DNA from: Desulfocapsa sp.
GTDB lineage: Bacteria > Desulfobacterota > Desulfobulbia > Desulfobulbales > Desulfocapsaceae
Assembly: GCA_029932055.1 (NCBI GenBank)
Contig: JAOZQU010000002.1
Location: 1 to 49,687, forward strand
Direction: 5' to 3'
DNA: 49,687 nt
In this document: one piece after another, positions 10,742-20,174 of the stretch
Layout: every line of letters starts with the position of its first letter
How positions within the stretch are numbered: the first letter of the stretch is position 1
The notes under the pieces: model-generated
Databases searched by the model: none
The model's input: the letters and a program-made list of their open reading frames with translations, nothing else
Told to the model about the DNA's origin: nothing
Program-made: the position numbers and the translations under genes

Positions 10742-11248
10742 ATGCACAAAACAAAACTTTTTTCACTGCTTTCACTTACAACCCTGTTATCCGGCTGTTT
10801 TTCTTTTTCCGGCACAACAGAATACAAGGGGATTAGATTTCCACAAACAACTTCCAGTGAAATAGCATTTCAGGAACAAAGCATTCCGGGTGACTGTTCC
10901 GCCTTTGCTCATCTCCTTATGAACTCCAAAATGCATTCCTCCGGCAAAGACCTCAGTGATGCCATACTTCAAGAAGCTGAAGACAAAGGGGCGAATCTTG
11001 TTCTTATTGGTATGACGCGGGAAATGGTGAAAGAAGATCTTGAAGAAAATCGTTTTGATTACTATGGCCCTGAATACGCCTATAATTTTGACAAAACCTG
11101 GCTGGGGTGGAAATTCGGTTTTAATGACTGGAATGATGCCGATGGTCTTGTAGGCCTGGATGCAGGTACATGGGGAAATAGCGACATCAGCTTTAACAGC
11201 AGCCTTCTTATTCAGGCTGTATTTCTACGCTGCGGACAGGATCACTAA
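10742..11248 (+). CDS. Putative lipoprotein, DUF4156-like
   Basis: Signal peptide with lipobox LLSGC; 'AxxKGANLVLI' motif. Confidence 0.7.
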   Translation: MHKTKLFSLLSLTTLLSGCFSFSGTTEYKGIRFPQTTSSEIAFQEQSIPGDCSAFAHLLMNSKMHSSGKDLSDAILQEAEDKGANLVLIGMTREMVKEDLEENRFDYYGPEYAYNFDKTWLGWKFGFNDWNDADGLVGLDAGTWGNSDISFNSSLLIQAVFLRCGQDH

Positions 11249-11625
11249 GAGAGATCTGCCTGTTTCTTTCTCCATGCCGTAAGTTCATCAAAGGCAGCCT
11301 GCAAGTCCACCAGACGGTCGCTCAATTGCTTAACTTCACCGTCACGGGCCAGATGCTCAAGCTCAAGGGCTAGGTTTGAGATCCTCCATGCAAAAATAGT
11401 CGCACTTGCTCCCTTCATACCATGACAAACTTCCCGTAAGGTCTCACTGTTGTCTGCTTTGATCCCCTCTTTTAAAGCAGCAATCCACTTTGGCCCGCTT
11501 TTTTGATGCAGATGAGTAAGAAGTTCGGCAATGATTGCAAGATTGCCATTACAGTTTTTCTTAAGCCTTTCCAGATCCAGGACAACATCCGGGCGTTCAT
11601 TCGTATCAGCTGCCTTTGAATTCAT
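11245..11625 (-). CDS. Hpt domain-containing protein
   Basis: Hpt phosphotransfer pattern 'LREVCHGMKGASATIFAWRISNLALELE' with central His. Confidence 0.8.
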   Translation of the reverse strand: MNSKAADTNERPDVVLDLERLKKNCNGNLAIIAELLTHLHQKSGPKWIAALKEGIKADNSETLREVCHGMKGASATIFAWRISNLALELEHLARDGEVKQLSDRLVDLQAAFDELTAWRKKQADLS

Positions 11626-11719
11626 ATACGACTATTCCAATACCTGCATTTTGATGAAAAATTAATTTCCACGAATCCTAACAGGTTCTCTCTGCAAACT
11701 AAAGAGAAATCAAAAAACC

Positions 11720-13981
11720 CTACCAGACCGCACGCATACCTTCCTGTTTTCTTAAAGTATCGATCCTTCTTTCCAGATCAATTCTCCACTCAGCATGAAT
11801 TCTGGCGGCAGACGGCGCAATAAGTTCTGGAAGTCCATACACAAGCCTGTCTGAAGCCCGACTGGCCTCGATTACGGCCTCAATAGACCGTGCACCAAAC
11901 TTATAACGGCTGAGTAAAAGACGTAACAGAAGGCCGGAAGTTTTACGTGCTGCTTTCTTCCAATGGGTATCCATCTGGTGGGCAATAATAAAAGCGCGTT
12001 TTAATAAAATCCTGCGCAGTTCCTCAAGGTCATCACTGCTTGCTGAATCACGAAGAAGGATATCAGGAATTTCAATACCATCAATATCGAGCACAACCCG
12101 CAGACGACTCATGAAATCCGGGATTTTCAGGGTCTTCATCATGGCAAGCGCTTCTTTATCAGTTGGATCCAGCAGTTTCTCCATTCCACTCCAGCTTGCC
12201 TTAACACCACCGGCAAAAACAAAAATAGCCCTACCAATAAAACGAGGAATGCCATTCACATAGGTCACACCATCCTGCATGGAAGGGAGAAAATACCTGA
12301 GATATCCAAATTCATGTCCATCATAACGGCAATCAAACTCGTCCCAGAAAACAATAGGAACCTTGCCCCTTGCCACTGCTGCACGTACCGGCTCAATGGC
12401 AGAGTTGATCTCATCAGGGGAAGCAAACTGGGTCAGATTGAACTCAAACAAGTCAAACGGGTCTCCTTCAAACCTTTCTGAAATAACCCGGGCCACCTCT
12501 TTTACTGCAAATGATTTTCCTGATCCCGGAGGACCAAAAACACCAAGGCAGAGGGGACGGAGGACACTTTCCTTGGAAACATAGGAGTCCATGACATTCT
12601 GCAGTGTGATCACGGGATCAATTTCAGCGGGATCGATTGTACGAAGATGGCCAACCTGAAAAATGGGCAGATCTCCAAAACCATTTTTACGATTCACCTC
12701 TTCTTTCAGATCATGAAGAACTGACACGATTTCATCCATGTATCCATGGGATCCACCAAGTGCTGCACTGTCCATGGCTGGAGATGGCTTACGAAAATAG
12801 AAAAAACTCCTTAATGCGCGCTTTTTTTCCTCAGACCACACCTGAGAGGCAACAAGATCGAGAATTACCTCAAAATCAGCAGACAAAGGCGGAAGCTCGA
12901 AAAATGCCGGATCAGGTCCCCTGTCAACAAAAGAACAGGCATAACCGCCTGGAAAACTTTTAGCAAAATCCAGGTTTGGAAACTCCAGTGTTTCCTTAAA
13001 ATAGTAACCATGGTTGTACAGCAGCTGCCAATTGTTAAGCACCCTCTTTGAAAAATCAAAAAAATAATTCCTGCTGAAATTAAACTCACCAAAACGCAAG
13101 GTATCCATGGCCAGCATGGCAGGAAGCAGGGTGTCGTAACAGGGCACAGAACCACGCTGACGCGGTGAACTCTTCTCAGGCAAACAGCCTTTGCGATGTC
13201 TGAAGAAAACAGAATCCGGCCCAATATAGAGGATACCGTGAGGAAACATCTCCACTACGATATGGCAGCGAAATCGTGAACTGCGGTTATCCCAGAGGCC
13301 GACTTCATCCGTCCGCAGAGCGCGCAGACACATGGCAACGATAGTTTCCCAGTTAACGGAGCAATCCATTTCCATGCGGGTGGTTTCAAGATCTGACAGT
13401 CTGCAGAAAAGAACAAATCGCTCGCCCAGTAATTTTGCCCAATCACCCCAATACGCCACGCTGATGCCCATGGCAATAGCCCAGAGATCCGGATTACGAT
13501 CAAGATCCTCCTGGCTTAATTCCGGTGGATGACCGGAATCATCAATCACAATCAATCCGTTATTATCAGTGAATATCTCCCTGTTGGAATCGTTCACCAC
13601 AAAATCTTCCGCCGTGCTGGATCTACCACCGGCAGGTAAGTACTGGTTGACCATGAACCATCCATGATCCGCCTTTTCCACCTCGGTATTCCTATATTTT
13701 CTGAATATCTGAAAGACATCCTTCTGCTCGCCATAGGTCACAGACTGTATCCTGGGGGCCAGGTCAGATTCTGACACATAGGCGGTGATCCAGGTCAGCA
13801 GCTGCTCCAGTCGACCATATTCCACTGACACATCACCAGCCATGAGCTCAATGTGATCACCGGGATTATATCCATAGGCCGGAAGATTTCCCTCTTCCAA
13901 TAGACTGACCTGTTTAATCGGTAAGTTGCGGATTTTGACATTGGATCCGAGCAGAGTCACTTTTTGCTTGCATTCAGACAT
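11720..13981 (-). CDS. AAA family ATPase with N-terminal degenerate sugar-kinase-like region
   Basis: Walker A GVFGPPGSGKS, Walker B VPIVFWDEFD; N-terminal 'NNGLIVIDDSG...LWAIAMG...WAKLLGERFVLFCRLSDLE...SVNWE'. Confidence 0.75.
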   Translation of the reverse strand: MSECKQKVTLLGSNVKIRNLPIKQVSLLEEGNLPAYGYNPGDHIELMAGDVSVEYGRLEQLLTWITAYVSESDLAPRIQSVTYGEQKDVFQIFRKYRNTEVEKADHGWFMVNQYLPAGGRSSTAEDFVVNDSNREIFTDNNGLIVIDDSGHPPELSQEDLDRNPDLWAIAMGISVAYWGDWAKLLGERFVLFCRLSDLETTRMEMDCSVNWETIVAMCLRALRTDEVGLWDNRSSRFRCHIVVEMFPHGILYIGPDSVFFRHRKGCLPEKSSPRQRGSVPCYDTLLPAMLAMDTLRFGEFNFSRNYFFDFSKRVLNNWQLLYNHGYYFKETLEFPNLDFAKSFPGGYACSFVDRGPDPAFFELPPLSADFEVILDLVASQVWSEEKKRALRSFFYFRKPSPAMDSAALGGSHGYMDEIVSVLHDLKEEVNRKNGFGDLPIFQVGHLRTIDPAEIDPVITLQNVMDSYVSKESVLRPLCLGVFGPPGSGKSFAVKEVARVISERFEGDPFDLFEFNLTQFASPDEINSAIEPVRAAVARGKVPIVFWDEFDCRYDGHEFGYLRYFLPSMQDGVTYVNGIPRFIGRAIFVFAGGVKASWSGMEKLLDPTDKEALAMMKTLKIPDFMSRLRVVLDIDGIEIPDILLRDSASSDDLEELRRILLKRAFIIAHQMDTHWKKAARKTSGLLLRLLLSRYKFGARSIEAVIEASRASDRLVYGLPELIAPSAARIHAEWRIDLERRIDTLRKQEGMRAVW

Positions 13982-14019
13982 AATTCCTCATATCGGTGAA
14001 AAAAAATATAACGCAAAAC

Positions 14020-14050
14020 GCACAATGGGAGGCAAAGCCTCCCATTGTGC
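14020..14050 (-). terminator. Terminator of the cyd operon
   Basis: Perfect 14-bp stem GCACAATGGGAGGC-AAA-GCCTCCCATTGTGC; on the minus strand followed by GTTTTGCGTTATATTTTTTTT. Confidence 0.8.
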
Positions 14051-14094
14051 ACTCATTTATCAGACAAGAAATGATTCTGTCTTCAAAATTTTTC

Positions 14095-14187
14095 CTACAA
14101 GAGGCCTGATTTAGCCAAGGCAATCACAGCCCCTTTATAGGATATAACAATAACGGCCACATATCCGAGTAACATAAATGTAGTCAT
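14095..14187 (-). CDS. 30-aa single-TM microprotein downstream of cydB (CydX-like by position)
   Basis: MTTFMLLGYVAVIVISYKGAVIALAKSGLL; SD AAGGAG about 6 nt before ATG, stop TAG, followed by terminator at 14020-14050. Confidence 0.6.
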   Translation of the reverse strand: MTTFMLLGYVAVIVISYKGAVIALAKSGLL

Positions 14188-14224
14188 GAAATTCTCCTTA
14201 TTTTCTAACTGTGTAAGGTTTATC

Positions 14225-15373
14225 TTAGTAGGCTTCATGATCCAATGCATCTTCCGTTGATATCTTCTGCGCATCCATCTTTTTCCAGAGATAGGTAATA
14301 TATGCCAGAAGAACAGGGATAAATAACGCAACATAAGTCATAACCATCAAAGTATACCGACTAGATGACGCATTGTAGATGGTGAGACTGGACTGCAGAT
14401 CATAGGTTGACGGATAAAATGCTGTGGAATTAAATGCAGGCAGACAAAGCACACACAATCCAACAAGCACTGTTCCAAGTCCTGCAGGCCAGATGCCTTT
14501 AACACTTCCCTTGAATGCACCAAGCATCACACCCCAGATTACCAGTCCAATACCACCAAGAAGCATGACAAGGAGATGGGGAAGAGCAAGGAGATTAAAG
14601 AAATATTTAAAAGAAACCATGGAAACCACACCAGCCTCATCCACGCCAAATCCTTTTCTTAACAGGATTGACACCACGACATACAGCAGGAAAGGAAGCA
14701 AACAGATAAAGTTTGTCCAGACTGCTTTTCGCAATCTTGGCTCCATTTCAGGAACAGCATTCAGGTCAAGATTATTGAGGAGATAGAGTGCGCCAAGGAC
14801 CCGGGCATTAAAAACAAGAAAGAGCCCAAGGGAAAGGTTGAAAAGTGAAAAGGCTGCTTCCAGTCCACGAAGATTCACACCGCCCAGAGTATATTGCCAG
14901 GTAACCTGATTCATGTCATTGAGTGAAAAAGCGGATCCTGTATAAAAGGTACCTACCGCTGCGCCAATGAGCAACACACCAACAGAACCGTTAATAAACA
15001 TAAACAGTTCATAGGTCTTTGCGCCCCAGACATTGCCGGGTTTTTTACGATATTCATAACTCACAGCCTGAATAATAAAGGTAAAGAGAATGAGTATCCA
15101 CACCCAGTAGGCACCGCCAAAACTGGTGGAATAAAATTTAGGAAATGAAGCAAAAAGTGCGCCGCCAAACAGGACCAGGGTAGTAAAGGGAAGTTCCCAT
15201 TTACGCCCGAGAGAATTCACCACAAATGCACTTTCAGTATCATTCTTTGCCACCTGCCAAAGCAGCGTCTGACCACCCTGCACAAAAAGAAGAAAGAGAA
15301 AAAGTGCGCCAACGACAGAGCAGATAACCCACCAGAGCTGCTGCAAAGTCATATAATCTAAATTTGATATCAT
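14225..15373 (-). CDS. cydB: Cytochrome d ubiquinol oxidase subunit II
   Basis: 'LQQLWWVICSVVGALFLFLLFVQGGQTL' CydB N-terminus, adjacent to cydA. Confidence 0.93.
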   Translation of the reverse strand: MISNLDYMTLQQLWWVICSVVGALFLFLLFVQGGQTLLWQVAKNDTESAFVVNSLGRKWELPFTTLVLFGGALFASFPKFYSTSFGGAYWVWILILFTFIIQAVSYEYRKKPGNVWGAKTYELFMFINGSVGVLLIGAAVGTFYTGSAFSLNDMNQVTWQYTLGGVNLRGLEAAFSLFNLSLGLFLVFNARVLGALYLLNNLDLNAVPEMEPRLRKAVWTNFICLLPFLLYVVVSILLRKGFGVDEAGVVSMVSFKYFFNLLALPHLLVMLLGGIGLVIWGVMLGAFKGSVKGIWPAGLGTVLVGLCVLCLPAFNSTAFYPSTYDLQSSLTIYNASSSRYTLMVMTYVALFIPVLLAYITYLWKKMDAQKISTEDALDHEAY

Positions 15374-15375
15374 TT

Positions 15376-16908
15376 TTAGTGTTCCTCCGGCCCAATGGCA
15401 ATCTGTTTCAGCATAATGGATATTTCAGCAATAAGAAGCAGAGTGAAAACCGCTGCGAACATTGCAAATGTAATCTGGACAGAAGTTACGGAAAGATTGG
15501 TGGTAGCAACCTTCACCGGCATAAGCCCCTGAATAGCCCAGGGCTGACGACCAACTTCCGCTGTAACCCACCCTGCCTGCTGAGCAAGAAGCCCCAGGAG
15601 TCCTGTGAAAAGACCAATCGGGAGCAACCAGCGCGTTTCCATCAGTGTTCCTTTTAAAGTGAAAAACAGGAACGCTCCAAAAATAACTGGAAACATCGAT
15701 CCCAAAACAGCCATTAGATGAAAAGAATTAAAAACAATATAGACTGGTGGAACAGCCTCCTCAGGAGAATCAAGATATCCATAGCCCATGAATTCTTTGT
15801 TCACCTCAAAGCGTGCAAGAGCAGCTTCTGCAACATCATCTGTTTTGTTTCTCCTGGCCTCTTTAAAGGCCGCAAGATCGGCGAGTGCAAGTTTCCCTTT
15901 TTCAATCATGGTATTCACTCCCATGACATTTTCTTCCGTGTTGCCGTAAACAAGATCATCGATACCAGGCACAAAAGACCCAAACTCACGATTGGCAAGC
16001 AGAGATAACATGGCGGGAATTTTCACCTCAAATAAAAAGGAATCCTGAACATCCCCTGGCACTTTCGTATCATTGATGATTCCCATGGCCACAAGGCCTG
16101 CACCGCGTTCTCCTTTATAAAGGCCTTCCATGGCAGCAAGCTTCATTGGCTGTTTCTGGGCAACTTCATAAGCGGCCTCATCACCTGTGAAGCCAACAAA
16201 GCAGGATGCAACGAGTCCGAAGACAGATGCCACAACAATTGACTTTTTCGCCATCTCAACATGCTTTTTCTTTATCAAGTACCAGCATGAGATGGTGAGA
16301 ACAAAGGCGGAGGCCATGACAAAGCCGGATGAAGACGTGTGGGTAAACTTCGATACGGCAATGGGATTAAAGACAACTTCGGCAAAATTCTGCATCTCAA
16401 AACGAGCAGTTTCTGCATTAAATGCCATGCCGACAGGATTCTGCATCCAGCCATTGGCAACAAGAATCCAGACAGCAGACAGGTTGGAACCGATTGCGAC
16501 CATCCAAGTGGAAAAACAGTGAAACCCTTTAGAAAACCTGTTCCAGCCAAAAAACATGACTGCAAAGAAACTGGCTTCCAGGAAAAAGGCGAAAAGGCCT
16601 TCAATGGCAAGTGGTGCACCAAAGATATCACCCACCATCCATGAATAATTGGACCAGTTGGTTCCAAATTCAAATTCGAGAATAATACCAGTAGCCACAC
16701 CAATGGCAAAGTTTATGCCAAAAAGTGTCATCCAGAAACGGGTAATTTTTTTCCACTCTTCATTTCCTGTTTTGAGATAAATTGTCTCAAAAAAAGCACA
16801 GAGAAATGACAACCCGAGTGTCAACGGTACAAAGATCCAGTGATACATGGCCGTAAACGCAAACTGCGCTCTGGACCAGTTCACTAAACTGGGGTCCACA
16901 TCAATCAT
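15376..16908 (-). CDS. cydA: Cytochrome d ubiquinol oxidase subunit I
   Basis: 'WSRAQFAFTAMYHWIFVPLTLGLSFL', 'FGINFAIGVATGIILEFEFGTNWSNYSWMVGDIFGAPLAIEGLFAFFLEASF' CydA signatures. Confidence 0.97.
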   Translation of the reverse strand: MIDVDPSLVNWSRAQFAFTAMYHWIFVPLTLGLSFLCAFFETIYLKTGNEEWKKITRFWMTLFGINFAIGVATGIILEFEFGTNWSNYSWMVGDIFGAPLAIEGLFAFFLEASFFAVMFFGWNRFSKGFHCFSTWMVAIGSNLSAVWILVANGWMQNPVGMAFNAETARFEMQNFAEVVFNPIAVSKFTHTSSSGFVMASAFVLTISCWYLIKKKHVEMAKKSIVVASVFGLVASCFVGFTGDEAAYEVAQKQPMKLAAMEGLYKGERGAGLVAMGIINDTKVPGDVQDSFLFEVKIPAMLSLLANREFGSFVPGIDDLVYGNTEENVMGVNTMIEKGKLALADLAAFKEARRNKTDDVAEAALARFEVNKEFMGYGYLDSPEEAVPPVYIVFNSFHLMAVLGSMFPVIFGAFLFFTLKGTLMETRWLLPIGLFTGLLGLLAQQAGWVTAEVGRQPWAIQGLMPVKVATTNLSVTSVQITFAMFAAVFTLLLIAEISIMLKQIAIGPEEH

Positions 16909-16966
16909 TTTTTCCTCCCTTGATTAATTAGTACCTTACAGAATATATTCTCGGAATCGGAGTTCA

Positions 16967-16984
16967 TACCCCTCAAGGAGGGTA
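16967..16984. promoter_or_regulatory. Palindromic operator candidate A upstream of cydA
   Basis: TACCCCTCAAGGAGGGTA (CCCTC-AAG-GAGGG core). Confidence 0.5.
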
Positions 16985-17058
16985 CTAAAAAGAGCACCCT
17001 CGTTCGCCAGGATATCTACCTGTTTTTTTCCAAAGAAAACATTCTGTCAAAGTACATA

Positions 17059-17075
17059 TACCCCTCGCTGGGGTA
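17059..17075. promoter_or_regulatory. Palindromic operator candidate B upstream of cydA
   Basis: TACCCC-TCGCT-GGGGTA, same half-site as candidate A. Confidence 0.5.
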
Positions 17076-17092
17076 CTGAATTGAGTACCGGC

Positions 17093-17368
17093 TTACTTGT
17101 CGTTTACCGGATTAGTATTAGCGGCTGACCTGGTAAGTTGCTCCAGAACATAGTCGCCACGCTGCTTATCTGTTTCAAAATTAGTATTCAGATAGTTTGG
17201 AAAAAAGAACAGTTTGAGTACGGCAAACATCACAAAAAGCTTGATAAAAATAATCTTCCATAAGGATTTCCCAACCGTCATCTGCCTAAATCCATCACGA
17301 TAAAAGCCAAATATTTTTGCGGGCATCTCAAGCATCTTCCCTCCTCCTTTTTCCTCTGCCAAATTCAT
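17093..17368 (-). CDS. DUF4492-like small membrane protein associated with cytochrome bd
   Basis: 'PAKIFGFYRDGFRQMTVGKSLWKIIFIKLFVMFAVLKLFFFPNYLN' resembles DUF4492; located between the Rrf2 regulator and cydA. Confidence 0.75.
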   Translation of the reverse strand: MNLAEEKGGGKMLEMPAKIFGFYRDGFRQMTVGKSLWKIIFIKLFVMFAVLKLFFFPNYLNTNFETDKQRGDYVLEQLTRSAANTNPVNDK

Positions 17369-17384
17369 TTCCTGTACAAAAAAT

Positions 17385-17828
17385 TTACTTTTTCAGACTC
17401 TGCACTGGAAAAATTGGAATACAAGACTCGTTTTCAGACAGCTGGGCCAGACTGACCCCTGCCAGGGTTTCACGTAACTGGGTTCTGGCAACTTCCCAGA
17501 CTTTATGGACACTGCATTTCTTACTCAGCTTGCAGGTCACTGGCCTACCGACACAATCGTTGAGATAAATCTCACCAATCATTACTTCCACAACCTCGAG
17601 CAAAGAAAGCTCTGCCGGGTCTTTAAGCAAACTATAGCCACCCTTAGATCCCTGCTTGATGGCAATCAAATGTGCCCGAGCAAGATCCTGGGCAATCTTA
17701 GCCAGAAAATGGATAGGGATATCCGCATGTCCGGCAATTTCCTGTTTGGAAACCAGAACCCCTTTTCCCTTGTGTGCCAGGTAAACCATACACCTGACTG
17801 CATATTCTCCCGCTCGTGTCAGCCTCAT
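17385..17828 (-). CDS. Rrf2 family transcriptional regulator
   Basis: MRLTRAGEYAVRCMVYLA N-terminus, three Cys (C-x5-C-x5-C in 'NDCVGRPVTCKLSKKCSVH'). Start reset to the internal ATG. Confidence 0.88.
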   Translation of the reverse strand: MRLTRAGEYAVRCMVYLAHKGKGVLVSKQEIAGHADIPIHFLAKIAQDLARAHLIAIKQGSKGGYSLLKDPAELSLLEVVEVMIGEIYLNDCVGRPVTCKLSKKCSVHKVWEVARTQLRETLAGVSLAQLSENESCIPIFPVQSLKK

Positions 17829-17973
17829 TCCACAGTCACCAATAAAGACAAATAAGATACTTAATGTCCCATATATCACAATTATACCATTCGTCAATTA
17901 TTTTCTTCCTTTTTTAACTGTAGCGAGCTGAAATCATACATACTAATCTCTCTAACACCGGTACTAAACAAAG

Positions 17974-18005
17974 AAGGGCCGCCAGAAAATTCTGGAAGCC
18001 CTTTT
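17974..18005 (-). terminator. Terminator downstream of the REC-GGDEF-HD gene
   Basis: AAGGGC-cg-CCAGAA-AA-TTCTGG-aa-GCCCTT two-part stem flanked by T-rich sequence on both strands. Confidence 0.6.
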
Positions 18006-18077
18006 AAAATGGTTGGATATCTTCTGCTGCAGCCATTGTGTTCTTCACATTTTTATGCAACCGTTTGTGGAATGAAA

Positions 18078-19700
18078 TTATTTTTCTTCTGAAAAAAAAT
18101 CTGTCCCTTTAATTGCCTGAATCAACATATCAACCAAAAAAGGATCAAACTGATGCCCGGAATACTTTTGCAACTCATCCTCTGCCTCCTCCCAACTCAT
18201 TCCTTCTTTACTGGAAACAGGTGAAACCATGGCAACAAAAGAGTCTATCAGGGTAAAAATCCTGGCTGCCATGGGAATTTCATTGCCTTTTAAACCATCC
18301 GGATATCCTGTCCCATCATAATATTCATGATGGGCGTAAAGAATCACACGCTCGGAGGAAAAAAAGTCAAACATGGTTGTCAGCTCTCTAAGCATTAGGG
18401 GCTGATCAAACAACATTTTTTCCTGCTTTTCATTGAGTGCTCCTTCTGTCTCCAAAGAAGAATCTTTGATATAGCAGCGAAAAAGATCATGCAGTTTAAT
18501 GGCACGACGGAATGAATGGATCAGTTGATCGGGAAGATTCAGCTTTTCAGCAAACAGATTAAGTACTTTGACAAAAAACGTATTGCGCTCCGCAAGTATG
18601 TCATACTCCCGAGTCTGAGAGTGAACCATTGCCTCAAAAGAGGCAAGGGTCATGGCACGTGCCTTTTCAATGGTTGTATTCAGGCGATCCTGCTTCGACA
18701 TCCCTATCACATCATGCAGATGATCGTCAGGACCCGCCAAATTGGACTTCTGTGTTTTATAATGACAAATCCTGTTCCGCCCTTCTGCCTTTGCCTGATA
18801 GAGAGCATTATCAACATAATCAACAATACTCCCGGAAGAAGTAAGTTTCTTCCCTGAACCGGAATAAACTCCTATAGAAACTGTTACATAACGACTATAT
18901 CTGTCATTTACAAAAGCAGTGGCAGCAATTTTTTTTCTGATCTTTTCAGCAACAACATTCGCCTGATCCCGATCAATATTGGGTAAAACAATCAGGAATT
19001 CCTCCCCTCCATAACGACCGAAAATATCAGATTTTCTCAGATTTACTCTTACCCTTTCTACAAATTCCTTGATGACAAAATCACCAAAAGGATGCCCACA
19101 GGTATCATTAACGTCTTTAAAAAAATCTAGATCCAGAAGAAAAACAGACAGCGGAGCATTGTACCTCCTGGCCCGAGACACCTCTCGATCCAATTGTTCC
19201 AGCAGGTAGTTATGATTGTAAAGGCCTGTCAGGCTATCTCGAATAGCTCGATCTTCAAGTTTCAAATTCTGCTCCTGAATCTGATTGGTTGCAAAAGCAA
19301 GCTGGCGCAGCCTGGTATCCAACTCGAGAAACACTTTTACCTTTGCAAAAAACGCGATTTCCCTGACAGGTTTCTCTATAAAATCAACAGCGCCAGCAGC
19401 ATACCCCTGTAAAAGTAACTCATCAATATCTTCTAACCTGGCTTGAAAAATAACAGGCACATACCAGGTCTTTTCGTTTTGATCCAGAGCAATAGCAGCC
19501 TCAAAGGGTTGTGAATTTGAAGGATCAACAGCAAAAAGAATCAGAGCAAAATCATGAATAAGAACCAGACCAGGTACTTCTCGGGTGGACTCTGCAATGA
19601 TCACATTCAAATCAAGATTTTTCAGAACCACTTTAATGGTATCCTGATTTATCGGATCATCATCAACGAGCAATATGGATTGTTTCTGATTGCTGTTCAT
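18078..19700 (-). CDS. Response regulator receiver-like, GGDEF diguanylate cyclase, HD-GYP-like protein
   Basis: N-terminal 'ILLVDDDPINQDTI', 'FGRYGGEEFLIVLPN', C-terminal 'HHEYYDGTGYPDGLKGNEIPMAARIFTLID'. Confidence 0.9.
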   Translation of the reverse strand: MNSNQKQSILLVDDDPINQDTIKVVLKNLDLNVIIAESTREVPGLVLIHDFALILFAVDPSNSQPFEAAIALDQNEKTWYVPVIFQARLEDIDELLLQGYAAGAVDFIEKPVREIAFFAKVKVFLELDTRLRQLAFATNQIQEQNLKLEDRAIRDSLTGLYNHNYLLEQLDREVSRARRYNAPLSVFLLDLDFFKDVNDTCGHPFGDFVIKEFVERVRVNLRKSDIFGRYGGEEFLIVLPNIDRDQANVVAEKIRKKIAATAFVNDRYSRYVTVSIGVYSGSGKKLTSSGSIVDYVDNALYQAKAEGRNRICHYKTQKSNLAGPDDHLHDVIGMSKQDRLNTTIEKARAMTLASFEAMVHSQTREYDILAERNTFFVKVLNLFAEKLNLPDQLIHSFRRAIKLHDLFRCYIKDSSLETEGALNEKQEKMLFDQPLMLRELTTMFDFFSSERVILYAHHEYYDGTGYPDGLKGNEIPMAARIFTLIDSFVAMVSPVSSKEGMSWEEAEDELQKYSGHQFDPFLVDMLIQAIKGTDFFSEEK

Positions 19701-20174
19701 ACGCTTTTTTGCACCAACTGCTGAAACAGGCTCATTCCCAGGGAAATCTACATAGCACGACCTTCATATCATGAAGTATATCAAAAAAAGTACAGGTACT
19801 CAAAGAACTATTCGCACACTTCACCTCTTGCATGACAAATAGGCTTAACGCCACTCCTTGCAGATAACCACACGTAAAAACAAAACTTTCGCAAAAAGCT
19901 ACTCCTTCCCATACAATTTGTCAGCTAGAGTTTTCATTGACATTGTAACTTAGCAGACTATAAACATGGTGTAATATTGTTACTCCTTTACGGAAATAAT
20001 CATATAGTTTTATTTTTTATTTGTATTTACAGTACAATACGCGCAGTAACGAGTGCTAACACAGAGTCGTCATATACACAAGTACTTCACATAAAACCAA
20101 ATGGTACTATCCATCCCCTGACAGTACTGAACACAAAGAATAACCCCTGCAGTCTTAGGTACCTTTACGCAATT

